Below, piece after piece: positions 1 to 6,100 of a stretch of DNA of 20,635 nt. Source of the stretch: an uncultured Prevotella sp. (lineage in GTDB: Bacteria > Bacteroidota > Bacteroidia > Bacteroidales > Bacteroidaceae). Both the position numbers and the translations under genes were made by a program. The notes beneath the pieces are model-generated. The model was not told the DNA's origin. It worked only from the letters and a program-made list of their open reading frames with translations, and searched no databases. Within the stretch, counting starts at the first letter, position 1; every line of letters starts with the position of its first letter. Where the stretch lies: assembly GCA_900542795.1 (NCBI GenBank), contig UQPD01000027.1, positions 1-20,635 of the forward strand, written 5' to 3'.

Positions 1-146
1 GTATTAAGTATTACAGACTATTGAATATCTGTTTTTTTAGTCAAAAATGATCATCAATGAGCCAAAAATTATTCATAAATTAATGTGCGCTACGCGATGG
101 GGAAGGAAATTTCCATGAATAATAACCCCTTTCGGGGTTGGGGTGG
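1..146 (+). repeat. Dispersed repeat, copy 1
   Basis: This is a full copy of a family seen again at 2790-2980, 3090-3267 and 8480-8606. In order it has an AAGTATTA-like lead-in (1-15), a TTGAATATCTG block, an A/T-rich array of AATG-like units spaced 10-11 bp (41-85), a conserved block GCGCTACGCGATGGGGAAGG (87-106), and a GC hairpin (124-139). Reading frames through the conserved block differ between copies, so it is not a gene. It lies directly against the stop codon of the gene at 147. Confidence 0.85.
124..139 (-). terminator. Repeat-borne hairpin with GNRA loop, possible terminator
   Basis: The stem AACCCC (124-129) pairs with GGGGTT (134-139). On the minus strand the loop is GAAA, a GNRA tetraloop, and the hairpin is followed by TTATTATT. 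It starts 8 nt after the stop codon of the minus-strand gene at 147, so it could end transcription of the upxY unit. The U-tract is weaker than in a classic intrinsic terminator. Confidence 0.5.
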
Positions 147-569
147 TTATGAATGTTTGTGAATGGGTTTGGGACGGGTGGACCAGGCGTCGTTGATGCG
201 AGCACGGAGGTTGTCGATGCCTTTGCCTTTGGTGAGTTTGGGGGCGAAGGGGAGGAGGAGCTTGATGAAACGTTCTTTGACGATTTCCTCGGGGGTGAGC
301 TTGGAGTCTTGTTGAACCATGGAAACGACTACTTTGGCTAGTTCGGTCGCACTTTCGCATGCGCCTAACTGGGCTATGTAGGTGGGGAGGGACTCCTTAT
401 TTATATAGAGTGCTAATTTTTCGAGTGCAGGATCGTGTAGCTCTGTGGGTGTTTCCTCTTGAAGGACCTTCTCGGCGTGTTGGATGCCAAAGAAGTATTG
501 TTTGGCTTCGGTGGCATTGGGGATGATTTGATTGTTGCCTCCGTTTATGTTGATTGTGATGTTGCACAT
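147..569 (-). CDS. Hypothetical protein, second gene after upxY
   Basis: I do not recognise this 140-residue protein. It has no signal peptide or membrane segment. The N-terminus (MCNITININGGNNQIIPNAT) is rich in Asn, Ile and Gly and could form a short beta hairpin; the rest looks helical, with a basic C-terminus. It begins 43 bp after the upxY stop and is probably cotranscribed with it, so it would share the invertible promoter. In Bacteroides capsule loci the second gene is often upxZ, whose product restrains other loci's UpxY; the position matches, but I see no sequence likeness to UpxZ as I know it. The last five codons (IHKHS) and stop lie in DNA resembling the dispersed repeat, so the C-terminus may have been rewritten by a repeat. 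Confidence 0.7.
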   Translation of the reverse strand: MCNITININGGNNQIIPNATEAKQYFFGIQHAEKVLQEETPTELHDPALEKLALYINKESLPTYIAQLGACESATELAKVVVSMVQQDSKLTPEEIVKERFIKLLLPFAPKLTKGKGIDNLRARINDAWSTRPKPIHKHS

Positions 570-612
570 GTTGAATTTAGGTTTAGGGGTTGGTATAGAT
601 TTGAGTTTGCTT

Positions 613-1263
613 TTATTTGATGACTTCGAGAAGGTCGCGGTCTATTTCGACGGTGGCTCCTGAAATGTATTTGATTTCACAGCCGATGATGGCTTTGGTG
701 CCTTTGGTGCGCTGTACGTATGCTTCGACGCCTTGTAGGGGACCTCCTAAGATTTTTACTTTCTGACCTTTGAGTAGGGGACCTGTGTGGGAAGAGATGG
801 GGGTGCATGAACGCTCTATGAACTTTTGGTAGTTCTCGATTTCTATGTCGGGGATTTGATAGATTTCGCGCTGACCAGGCATGGAGAGCATTTTGTAGAC
901 GTCGGAACGGAAACGTACTTCGTTGACCTTCGTGGTGCTGATGTGACAGAATATGAAGGTGGAGAGGAAGGTGCGTTCTACTGTTTTTCGCTTCTTGGTT
1001 CGTTTGTCTAACACGACGTCTTTGATGGTGGGCACCCAATACTCAAACCAGATGCCTTTGCTGTTGAGTACTTCCTGTATGTCGGTGGCGATTCTCTTTT
1101 CGCAGTTGACTCTTACTACAGCTACGTACCAACCTGTTTTGATTGGTTTTGAGGGTGTTTGGGCTTTCTTGAATGGTGTGAGTGGGGGGCTTTTGGACAC
1201 GGCTTCGCCGTCGTCCCCTGCATTAGTGGACGTAACGTTTCGAGTTGTTTTATTGTTCTCCAT
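613..1263 (-). CDS. upxY: UpxY-like transcription antiterminator (NusG family)
   Basis: This 216-residue protein has a NusG-type NGN domain (about 43-150, starting TGWYVAVV) and a KOW motif (about 164-190, containing KGQKVKILGGPLQGVEAYV), after a polar N-terminal extension of about 40 residues. UpxY proteins are specialised NusG paralogues that ride with RNA polymerase and prevent premature termination in the leaders of long operons, classically capsular polysaccharide loci of Bacteroides. I chose the ATG at 1263; a TTG five codons upstream (1278) is in frame but less likely. The gene starts 37 bp from a perfect inverted repeat holding a promoter box aimed at it, so its expression is probably phase variable. 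No polysaccharide genes are in the window; a target operon would have to lie beyond base 1. Confidence 0.9.
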   Translation of the reverse strand: MENNKTTRNVTSTNAGDDGEAVSKSPPLTPFKKAQTPSKPIKTGWYVAVVRVNCEKRIATDIQEVLNSKGIWFEYWVPTIKDVVLDKRTKKRKTVERTFLSTFIFCHISTTKVNEVRFRSDVYKMLSMPGQREIYQIPDIEIENYQKFIERSCTPISSHTGPLLKGQKVKILGGPLQGVEAYVQRTKGTKAIIGCEIKYISGATVEIDRDLLEVIK

Positions 1264-1300
1264 CTTGGTGAATATCAAGTTCGTTTCGGATGTTGAGGTT

Positions 1301-1338
1301 TGTAACTCTTGATAAGAGATACAGATGAACGAAGCAAA
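1301..1338 (+). repeat. Left inverted-repeat arm of the switch
   Basis: The 38-bp arm is an exact reverse complement of 1477-1514. It contains a 13-bp palindrome, CTCTTGATAAGAG (1306-1318), a plausible recombinase core site. Its inner end, CAAA (1335-1338), is half of the minus-strand -7 box. Most of the arm would lie in the upxY 5' untranslated region. Confidence 0.93.
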
Positions 1339-1342
1339 GGTA
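1335..1342 (-). promoter_or_regulatory. upxY -7 promoter box (ON orientation)
   Basis: The minus strand reads TACCTTTG, an exact TAnnTTTG. The -33 element is weak: TCTG lies 18 bp upstream. A transcript would start near 1328, leaving about 65 nt before the upxY ATG. The TTTG half lies in the repeat arm and the TACC half in the invertible segment. Confidence 0.7.
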
Positions 1343-1476
1343 CAATTTTAAATTGATTTACAGACTTTTATTTATATAAAAATTTACTTTTGAGGGAATA
1401 AAAACTAAACAGCATCACAACAAATGTTTAGCAAATTCTTTTAAACCAAATGCGTAATTTGTTAAATATCAAGAGT

Positions 1477-1514
1477 TTTGCTTCGTTCATCTGTATCTCT
1501 TATCAAGAGTTACA
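1477..1514 (-). repeat. Right inverted-repeat arm of the switch
   Basis: Exact 38-bp reverse complement of 1301-1338, ending 4 bp before the stop codon of the recombinase gene. Its internal palindrome is at 1497-1509. The 11-mer TATCAAGAGTT in this arm (1501-1511) also occurs just inside the segment (1467-1477), giving a third partial site on this side only. Confidence 0.93.
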
Positions 1515-1518
1515 GAGT

Positions 1519-2673
1519 CTATGCTAATTTATCTAAAATGCTTGCGTTTGCCTTATCTACTTCGTTGGTTTGTATGGATAGGAGGTTGATTTGGGTGGTT
1601 GTTTCGGAGTCGTGGCCTAAGGCTTCGCTGATGATGGAGATGGGGATGTTGTTGTTGCGAGCTACGCTTGCCCAGGTGTGACGGGCTACGTAGTGGGTTA
1701 GGTTATGGGGGATGCCGATTTGTTGGGCTATTTTTTTGAGATGGTAGTTGATGTTGGTTTGTAGGTTGTGATACTCCTTATTATATAGGTCGTCGTGGGT
1801 GCGTAGGGGAAGTAGGTATGGGGTGGTGGCTGTTTGGTTTTTGTATTTGTCAAGGATTTGTTGCATGATGGGTTCCCATTTGATGGTGATTTTTTGTTGG
1901 GTTTTGCTTCGGGTGTAATGTAGGTAGCCATTGCGGAGTGCTGTTTTGGGGAGGTTTGCCATGTCGATGAAGGACATGCCGCGTAGGTAGAAGGAGAGTA
2001 GAAACATGTCGCGGGCAAGGTCTTGTGGTGAATGTGGAGGGAGTTGGGCTGTTTTGAGTTGACGGATGTTGTTGAGGTTGATGGCTCGTTTGTGGGTTTT
2101 GTCGATGCCTGTGTAGGTGTGGCGGAAGGGGTTCTGTTGGGGGATGAGGTTTTGTTCGACGGCACGGTTGTAGACGGCTCGTAGGATGCGGAGGTAGAAG
2201 GAACTGGTGTTTCGACAGATGCCTGTGGTTTTGAGCCAGGCTTCGTAGGATTGGATTTTTAGGGCGTCGAGGGTGTAGAGGGGGATGTCGTTGTGGTTGG
2301 TATAGCGCATGAGGCTGTTGAGGGTGGATTGGTAGTTGCGGGCGGTGCTTTGTTGTTTGTTTTGTTGGAGTTGTTGGATGATGCTTTGCATGTAGGCGAT
2401 GAGGGTTTGTTGGTTGGTGTGCTGATGGTATTGGTGGACAATGTGGTCGGCGGTGTAGGGTTTGCCTGCTTGGTTGAGGGTGGTGATGATGTGGGTGAGT
2501 TGCTGGTATTCGTTGTGGAGTAGGGTGGGGGCTGTTTGTTGCCAACTTTGTTGTTGTGTGCGGTAGGGGGTGGCGATTTGACGGACTACGCGTTTGTGGA
2601 TGACTTGGAAGTAGAGGGTGCCTTGGTTGGGGATTGTGGTTGAGGGTCTGAATTTGATTTTTAGTGTTGCCAT
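1519..2673 (-). CDS. Tyrosine recombinase lacking the catalytic Tyr
   Basis: This 384-residue protein has the layout of Bacteroidetes phage-type integrases: an N-terminal arm-binding domain (about 1-90), a SAM-like core-binding domain (about 90-190) and a catalytic domain (about 200-384). Visible active-site residues are Arg231 (YLRGMSF), Lys257 (TRSKTQQ), Arg331 (VARHTWAS) and His354 (ALGHDSETTT). The nucleophile is missing: family members read TTxxIYL, this one reads TTTQINLL, with Asn363 encoded by AAC (minus strand, 1587-1585) where TAC would give Tyr. The frame is otherwise intact and full length. Its 3' end nearly touches the invertible promoter, so it was probably the local invertase. 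The coding strand is unusually poor in G, with many Gln, His and Thr codons. Confidence 0.93.
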   Translation of the reverse strand: MATLKIKFRPSTTIPNQGTLYFQVIHKRVVRQIATPYRTQQQSWQQTAPTLLHNEYQQLTHIITTLNQAGKPYTADHIVHQYHQHTNQQTLIAYMQSIIQQLQQNKQQSTARNYQSTLNSLMRYTNHNDIPLYTLDALKIQSYEAWLKTTGICRNTSSFYLRILRAVYNRAVEQNLIPQQNPFRHTYTGIDKTHKRAINLNNIRQLKTAQLPPHSPQDLARDMFLLSFYLRGMSFIDMANLPKTALRNGYLHYTRSKTQQKITIKWEPIMQQILDKYKNQTATTPYLLPLRTHDDLYNKEYHNLQTNINYHLKKIAQQIGIPHNLTHYVARHTWASVARNNNIPISIISEALGHDSETTTQINLLSIQTNEVDKANASILDKLA

Positions 2674-2936
2674 GTTTTATGTTTGTTTGTCATGAATTGG
2701 TTGGTTTTTAGTCATAAATGACTAAGAATGAGCCAAATGTATCACAAACTATTTTTTTAGTCATAAATGATTATGAATGAATCATAAAAAATAAGTATTA
2801 AGTATTACAAGCTGTTGAATATCATAATACAAACTGTTTTTTAGTCAAAAATGATCATCAATGAGTCATAAATTTTTATAGAATCTTTCGTGATGTATGG
2901 GGCGCTACGCGATGGGGAAGGAAATAGACACAAATA

Positions 2937-2952
2937 AACCCCTCACGGGGTT
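2937..2952 (-). terminator. Repeat-borne hairpin with GNRA loop
   Basis: Stem AACCCC (2937-2942) pairs with GGGGTT (2947-2952). On the minus strand the loop is GTGA, and TTTATTTG follows from the stem end. It lies downstream of the minus-strand rloB remnant. Confidence 0.45.
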
Positions 2953-3223
2953 GGGCTGGCGCATGAAATAGGATGGATGGTTTTTTAGTCAAAAATGATC
3001 ATCAATGAAGCAAAAACCAGAATTAAGTATTACAGACTATTGAATATCTGCTTTTTTGTCAAAAATGCTCATCAATGAGCCATAAACCAGAAATAAGTAA
3101 TAAGTATTAAGTATTACATGCTGTTGAATATCTGCTTTTTAGTCAAAAATGTTCATCAATGAGCCAAAAATTATTCATAAATAAATTGCGCTACGCGATG
3201 GGGAAGGAAATGACCATAAATAA

Positions 3224-3239
3224 AACCCCTTTCGGGGTT
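3224..3239 (-). terminator. Repeat-borne hairpin with GNRA loop
   Basis: Stem AACCCC (3224-3229) pairs with GGGGTT (3234-3239). On the minus strand the loop is GAAA and the stem runs into TTTTATTTAT, the best U-tract among the copies. It is the nearest terminator-like structure, about 150 bp downstream of the rloB remnant. Confidence 0.5.
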
Positions 3240-3388
3240 GGGCTGGCGCTTGAAATAGAATGGATGGTTTTTAGTCAATAATGTTTCTCAATGAACCAAA
3301 AAAAACTGACATGAACTGCTATGTTCTTTTGTCAAAAATGTCCATCAATGAGCCATAAATGTTCTTGAATGTGCGCTACGCGTTTTTG

Positions 3389-3718
3389 TCAATGAAATCC
3401 ATTGGATTCTGCTAAACGAATGGCTTCGTTAAAGTCGTTGTTGGGAAAATCGTCTTTATCAAACACTACCCAATATTGGTCAAAACTATGACCTTTCCGT
3501 TTTTCCTCATTTTTTATAATTATAGCTTCTTGAACAAGTTTAATTGTATTCAGTCCTTTTCCTAATGCCTTTACTGAAGCTGATGTCAGACGAAACGCGT
3601 TGAAATAGTCTGGCTCTGTATTCACACCCTCGCAGATTATTAAGAATGATTGCTTGATGTCTCTGTAATTGGAACGACGTTTTAGACTTCTTTCTAGTCT
3701 CGGATTATATCTTGCCAT
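3389..3718 (-). pseudogene. rloB: Truncated RloB-like protein (AbiLii family), N-terminal half
   Basis: From the ATG at 3718 this encodes 109 residues. The N-terminus has the RloB look: a basic start, IICEGVNTEPDYF with Glu30, and VVFDKDDF with Asp87 and Asp89, consistent with a Toprim-like metal site. RloB/AbiLii proteins are usually about 190-230 residues; this one stops after AESNGFH, where relatives continue with the conserved C-terminal half. The stop sits exactly at the edge of the dispersed repeat cluster, so the 3' half seems to have been lost in a rearrangement. The start overlaps the end of the upstream ATPase gene by 14 bp, as expected for a translationally coupled pair. Probably inactive. 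Confidence 0.82.
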
Positions 3719-4943
3719 TGTCAATCTCCTTCTCATTAACAAACAATTTGGAAAAATCACCTATAATGGGGGTTCCTCCATACTTGCCTTCAAGATACTC
3801 TTTTTCAAAAGACGCATTGTTTCGCACCTTGTAGTCGGCAAGAGAATACAATTTGGTAGCACCATATGCGTCTTTTTGTGTAAACCATACTTGGTCTCTT
3901 CGCAATATTTTGGCACTCAGTATATTGGTGTCGTGGATGGTGAATATCAGTTGGGCATGATTGGGGTTGGTTTTCTTTGAGTTGAATAACTCTATGATTT
4001 TACTTGTCAACTTGGGATGCATCTTGCTGTCTATCTCATCAATCACCAAGCGCTTGCCATTGTCTAAGGCATCTATAATGGGATAGGCTAACTGGAAATA
4101 CTTAATTGTTCCCTCCGACTCGTTGCTTTCAAATGGAAACGAAATGGTCTGTGTCTCTTTTCCATTGTCATCATATTGTACATGGCTACTGACTATTTCA
4201 TCATTCACCTTATATATATCTTCAATGCCTAAATCGGCAAATCGTGAGAAATCTACGATACGTTTACGTATCTTTGGATCATCCAACTTGATAGCGGCTC
4301 GTTTCCACATCACTTCGTCGTCATGACTGGTGATGACTGACGTATCCTTTAACCAGTTTACTATGCTGACTGCTGTCTCATCATTGAATTGTGCTGCTAC
4401 AGAAATAAGTAGTGCATTGTTGCGAACCATCTTATTGGTGATAATATTTTTCGCTATTGTACATGAAGTGTGAACGTTGTATGTCTCTTCCTCACGATAT
4501 AATAACTCTACTTCTTTTGCACGCTTTTTGTTGTTTCTGCGATACAGCCATTCTTTATGCACCTTATTGCTGTCAACCTCAAAGCCATATCGGAATATAT
4601 AGACTGTATTGCAAAAAACTATTTCGAATACGGACGGCTCTTTGGCGGTTGTTGCATTGAGCATAAAGCTTTCTACATTCAATGTTTCGCCTGCTTGCAG
4701 CTCTTTCATGGAGTTTACAACAAGCCATTTGAAGGTTGAAAACGCTTTTGCAAAATTGGATTTACCTGATGCATTGGCACCATAAATGGCTGCTCCATGA
4801 AGTACTGCGGGGATTGCATCTCCCATTTCTGTCATAGAGTCTGTTTCTGGTATCACTGTCTCCTTCAATTTAGTGGTCACCAAAGAGAGGGTAGACAGTT
4901 TCTTAAATGACAAATAGTTGCCTACTGAAAACTGTATAATCAT
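3705..4943 (-). CDS. AAA/ABC-type ATPase of an RloAB/AbiL-like defence pair
   Basis: I chose the ATG at 4943 (MIIQFSVGNYLSF), the usual start of this family; upstream in-frame codons look untranslated. The 412-residue protein has a Walker A (GANASGKS, 55-62), an ABC-signature-like segment (NESEGTIKYF, about 274-283), a Walker B (LVIDEID, 299-305) and a switch His (TIHD, His337): the SMC/ABC-like ATPase fold of AAA_15/AAA_21 proteins. Such ATPases next to an RloB gene make up AbiL/RloAB-type abortive-infection pairs, in which the ATPase is thought to sense infection or control the nuclease-like partner. It is intact here while its partner is truncated, so the system is probably non-functional or the ATPase acts alone. 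Confidence 0.85.
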   Translation of the reverse strand: MIIQFSVGNYLSFKKLSTLSLVTTKLKETVIPETDSMTEMGDAIPAVLHGAAIYGANASGKSNFAKAFSTFKWLVVNSMKELQAGETLNVESFMLNATTAKEPSVFEIVFCNTVYIFRYGFEVDSNKVHKEWLYRRNNKKRAKEVELLYREEETYNVHTSCTIAKNIITNKMVRNNALLISVAAQFNDETAVSIVNWLKDTSVITSHDDEVMWKRAAIKLDDPKIRKRIVDFSRFADLGIEDIYKVNDEIVSSHVQYDDNGKETQTISFPFESNESEGTIKYFQLAYPIIDALDNGKRLVIDEIDSKMHPKLTSKIIELFNSKKTNPNHAQLIFTIHDTNILSAKILRRDQVWFTQKDAYGATKLYSLADYKVRNNASFEKEYLEGKYGGTPIIGDFSKLFVNEKEIDNGKI

Positions 4944-4974
4944 AAAGATAACCTTTGAATGTGTAATATTTTTG

Positions 4975-4982
4975 CAAATATA
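4975..4982 (-). promoter_or_regulatory. Probable -7 box of the ATPase gene
   Basis: The minus strand reads TATATTTG, matching TAnnTTTG, 31 bp upstream of the ATG at 4943. No clear -33 TTTG is seen. It supports 4943 as the start, because a transcript from here would exclude the upstream codons. Confidence 0.5.
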
Positions 4983-5039
4983 TGAGTTTTCTTTTAAAAA
5001 GGCACGTATTGGTTCGTGTTTTGCGATTTTGGGTTTAGT

Positions 5040-5150
5040 TGTGATTTGCCATGAATGAACCATGAATCACCTCTGTAGGTAGAGGAGTTGTAGAAAATTT
5101 ATGGAAAATTCGTGGCTCATTGATGGCTATTCGTGACCTAAAAATGAAGG
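5040..5150 (-). repeat. Diverged, inverted relative of the dispersed repeat
   Basis: Read on the minus strand it begins TTTTTAGGTCA and continues with CATCAATGAGCCA and CCATAAATT, matching the AATG array of the copies at 33-85 and 8480-8535. The GCGCTACGCG block is absent. The terminal GC hairpin is replaced by a different one: CCTCT (5070-5074) with AGAGG (5081-5085) around a six-base loop. It directly follows the stop codon of the gene at 5154. Confidence 0.6.
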
Positions 5151-5153
5151 GGG

Positions 5154-5966
5154 TTATCTTGCTGTGATGTGGAAGCAGGATTGGTGAACTTCGTATTTGA
5201 CGTAGCAGGTGCCTTGGCTGCGCATGTCGGCAAGGACTTCGGCAAGGATGCGCTTGAATTCGGCTACCCAACGCATTTCACTTGCTCCATTGGGCTTGAT
5301 TTCAAGGAAACGATTGTAGGAGATGTCGAAGGTGGTGCCGAATTGATGACATGAGTTTTCGGAGGCATTTTGATTGAACTTGCGCAAGCGACGGACATCT
5401 TCCTTGGTACGTAGTACGGAGGTTACCATGAGTTTGTGGGGGGCGTAGCCTTTGGTGGCTAATGAGTCGTTGAAGGCTCGGGCTATGGCATCGAGCAGTA
5501 CTGCTGCACGTGGCACTAAGTAGGGGATGGATTGGTTGAGACGCTGCACATTATAGAAGGGGTTGTCGGCTATGTAGACGAGGTCCTTCATGTGTTGATG
5601 GGCTGCATCGCGATTCTCTATTTGTGGTACGCCTAAACGTTTGGCGGTTGTGAGTTGTATGTCGTTGAGGTCGGGGAAGGAGGTTTCGAACTTGGGGACG
5701 CTCTTTATGCGGTTTTTGATGGCACTGCCATCTGCCTTGACTAATAGGGGACGACGACGCTCGCGTAGGAGTAAACTGTCGACTAACTGTGATTGTAACT
5801 CGATGCTATCGGGGGTGTGCTGCACTACGGCTTGTGGGGATGGGGTACACGATTGGGGGATTATGCCTAAATCGGGGTTGATGCATTTGGCTATTGCTAA
5901 TACAATTACAAGCAGACAAAACGCCGACAAAAAGTGAATGCGGCGGGGGGTATAGAAACGTTTCAT
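5154..5966 (-). CDS. DUF5715-like membrane-anchored protein, M15-type peptidase fold
   Basis: This 270-residue protein has one N-terminal hydrophobic helix (about 10-28), which is either an anchor or an uncleaved signal, so the rest should be in the periplasm. The C-terminal half carries SCHQFGTTFDIS, with His207 and Asp214 in the spacing of the SxHxxGxAxD motif of D-Ala-D-Ala carboxypeptidases (M15/VanY-like), and EVHQSCFHI, with His261 and His266 as candidates for the remaining zinc ligand. I infer a peptidoglycan peptidase or a close relative; substrate unknown. It is divergent from phoH, with separate -7 boxes in the shared 134-bp gap. Confidence 0.75.
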   Translation of the reverse strand: MKRFYTPRRIHFLSAFCLLVIVLAIAKCINPDLGIIPQSCTPSPQAVVQHTPDSIELQSQLVDSLLLRERRRPLLVKADGSAIKNRIKSVPKFETSFPDLNDIQLTTAKRLGVPQIENRDAAHQHMKDLVYIADNPFYNVQRLNQSIPYLVPRAAVLLDAIARAFNDSLATKGYAPHKLMVTSVLRTKEDVRRLRKFNQNASENSCHQFGTTFDISYNRFLEIKPNGASEMRWVAEFKRILAEVLADMRSQGTCYVKYEVHQSCFHITAR

Positions 5967-6002
5967 TACGATTATCGATTTTTTTTACTGATTTTGCGCA
6001 CA

Positions 6003-6010
6003 CAAAGTTA
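6003..6010 (-). promoter_or_regulatory. -7 box for the DUF5715-like gene
   Basis: The minus strand reads TAACTTTG, an exact TAnnTTTG, 36 bp upstream of the ATG at 5966. No convincing -33 element. Confidence 0.55.
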
Positions 6011-6031
6011 GTGCATTTCGGTGGGATTACT

Positions 6032-6039
6032 TAAATTTG
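6032..6039 (+). promoter_or_regulatory. -7 box for phoH
   Basis: The plus strand reads TAAATTTG, matching TAnnTTTG, about 61 bp upstream of the phoH ATG. A TTAG 20 bp upstream is a weak -33. With the opposing box at 6003-6010 it forms a back-to-back divergent promoter. Confidence 0.5.
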
Positions 6040-6100
6040 CACTACAAAAATAACAAACATCTTTTAAATGTCCACTTTTGCTGGACGAAAACTGCTTTGA

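Larger units (their letters stand above)
1301..1514. promoter_or_regulatory. Potential invertible promoter (phase switch) of upxY
   Basis: A 138-bp A/T-rich segment (1339-1476) is bounded by perfect 38-bp inverted repeats (1301-1338 and 1477-1514). A TAnnTTTG box straddles the left boundary and points at upxY. If the segment flips, the TAnn half moves to the right boundary and the left boundary reads GAGTTTTG, which is not a promoter box. The layout of inverted repeats, promoter, upxY and neighbouring recombinase matches the invertible capsule promoters of Bacteroides fragilis. That inversion happens is inferred, not seen. Confidence 0.82.
2674..3388. repeat. Cluster of dispersed repeats without a gene
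   Basis: This 715-bp gap holds no credible gene. It has two full copies of the repeat family (about 2790-2980 and 3090-3267), partial copies at about 2981-3090 and 3268-3385, and a looser array at 2690-2790 with near-palindromes such as GTCATAAATGAC. Each full copy has the AAGTATTA lead-in, the AATG array, GCGCTACGCGATGGGGAAGG and the GC hairpin. The last partial copy breaks inside the GCGCTACGCG block exactly where the truncated rloB begins. A possible -7 box for the recombinase gene, TACATTTG, is at 2734-2741 on the minus strand. Confidence 0.85.

Noticed and set aside
97..168. Short reading frame starting MGKE in the repeat
   Set aside because: The same start occurs in other copies (about 2912, 3198, 8545), but frames diverge and stop at different points after a few codons, so it is not a conserved peptide.
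1264..1278. TTG start for upxY adding five residues
   Set aside because: The ATG at 1263 is a better start codon, and the added residues (MIFTK) show no family likeness.
2293..2523. Plus-strand frame inside the recombinase gene
   Set aside because: It is a low-complexity Val/Gly/Leu shadow of the G/T-rich complementary strand of a well-supported gene.
2790..3385. CRISPR-like array
   Set aside because: Repeat copies are long, uneven in spacing and partly truncated; the DNA between them is itself repeat-derived, and no cas genes are present.
4944..5063. Forty-residue N-terminal extension of the ATPase
   Set aside because: The family starts with MIIQFSVGNYLSF, and a TAnnTTTG box lies within the extension, so those codons would not be transcribed from it.
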